Source: Campylobacterales bacterium
GTDB taxonomy: Bacteria > Campylobacterota > Campylobacteria > Campylobacterales > Nitratiruptoraceae
DNA length: 6,251 nt
NCBI GenBank assembly: GCA_027068245.1
Contig: JAMOUF010000265.1
Location: 1 to 6,251, forward strand
Direction: 5' to 3'
The notes under the pieces are model-generated. The model ran no database searches. It was not told the DNA's origin and saw only the letters and a program-made list of their open reading frames with translations. Made by a program: the position numbers and the translations under genes. Every line of letters starts with the position of its first letter. The stretch's first letter is position 1. Positions 6,094 to 6,251 of the stretch are shown one piece after another.

Positions 6094-6251
6094 GCTCTTT
6101 GTCCTTGGCTATGGCATCAAGCACACCATTTATGAATTTTGGAGCCTGGTCGCCCCCAAGCTCCTTGGCAAGCTCCACGGCCTCGTTTATCGCCACGGCT
6201 CTGTCAAGGTCGCTAAAAAGCAGCTCATATGTCCCAAGCCTCAAAATCGCC
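6083..6251 (-). CDS. nusB: Transcription antitermination factor NusB, C-terminal part (5' end outside window)
   Basis: Reading leftwards from the window edge, 55 or so codons end at TAA (6085-6083). The peptide begins AILRLGTYELLFSDL, continues with AVAINEAVELAKELGG and ends KFINGVLDAIAKDKEREV. These match the last helices of NusB (E. coli: AILRLALYEL, VAINEAIELAKSFG, HKFVNGVLD). NusB binds boxA RNA together with S10/NusE and prevents premature termination of ribosomal RNA transcription. The frame is complete at its 3' end and shows no damage. It is upstream of, and overlaps by 11 bp, the Uma2 gene, and it is the first gene visible of the minus-strand operon. The real start and any promoter lie outside the window. 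Confidence 0.95.
   Translation of the reverse strand, partial: AILRLGTYELLFSDLDRAVAINEAVELAKELGGDQAPKFINGVLDAIAKDKEREV

Noticed and set aside
5464..6135. A 223-codon open frame on the plus strand opposite the Uma2 gene and the mqnC start
   Set aside because: It is antisense to three recognisable genes, and its peptide shows no domain pattern. The minus-strand proteins explain the region fully.

Overview
The window looks like core chromosome from a member of the Campylobacterota (formerly Epsilonproteobacteria), probably a free-living, moderately AT-rich lineage rather than Campylobacter or Helicobacter. The clues are a futalosine-pathway menaquinone gene (mqnC), a short RecG of 595 residues, an M16 peptidase-like protein that has lost the zinc motif, and many ATA, TTT and AAA codons. 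The genus cannot be fixed from the sequence alone.

Layout. Positions 1-213 (+) hold the 3' end of a long-form ribosome hibernation factor gene (hpf/raiA type). Its stop codon abuts a 10-bp hairpin (213-235) that also ends the gene converging on it from the other side. Everything else is on the minus strand. Read in transcription order from the right edge it is: the 3' end of nusB (6251-6083), a Uma2/DUF820-type nuclease-fold protein (6093-5563), mqnC (5576-4530), an M16 peptidase-like exported protein (4533-3250), recG (3253-1466), and, after a 59-bp gap, an exported lectin-like protein (1406-234). Each of the first four junctions overlaps (11, 14, 4 and 4 bp), so nusB to recG reads as one translationally coupled operon. 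Only the last gene has its own leader, with a strong ribosome-binding site, a possible -10 element and a perfect 15-bp palindrome.

How the genes relate. The operon is mostly housekeeping and functionally mixed: transcription antitermination (NusB), menaquinone synthesis (MqnC), DNA repair and fork restart (RecG), and an envelope protein of the M16 fold. The Uma2 protein is the odd member because its role in bacteria is unknown. The lectin-like gene is visibly more AT-rich than its neighbours and encodes a Trp/Tyr-rich secreted protein with no obvious tie to the operon; it looks like an accessory gene placed between recG and hpf. No stretch over 300 bases lacks a gene. I see no RNA genes, CRISPR arrays, insertion sequences or tandem repeats. 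I do not see convincing evidence of a new multi-gene system; the least explained items are the lectin-like gene with its palindromic leader, the Uma2 gene inside the operon, and the zinc-less M16 protein.
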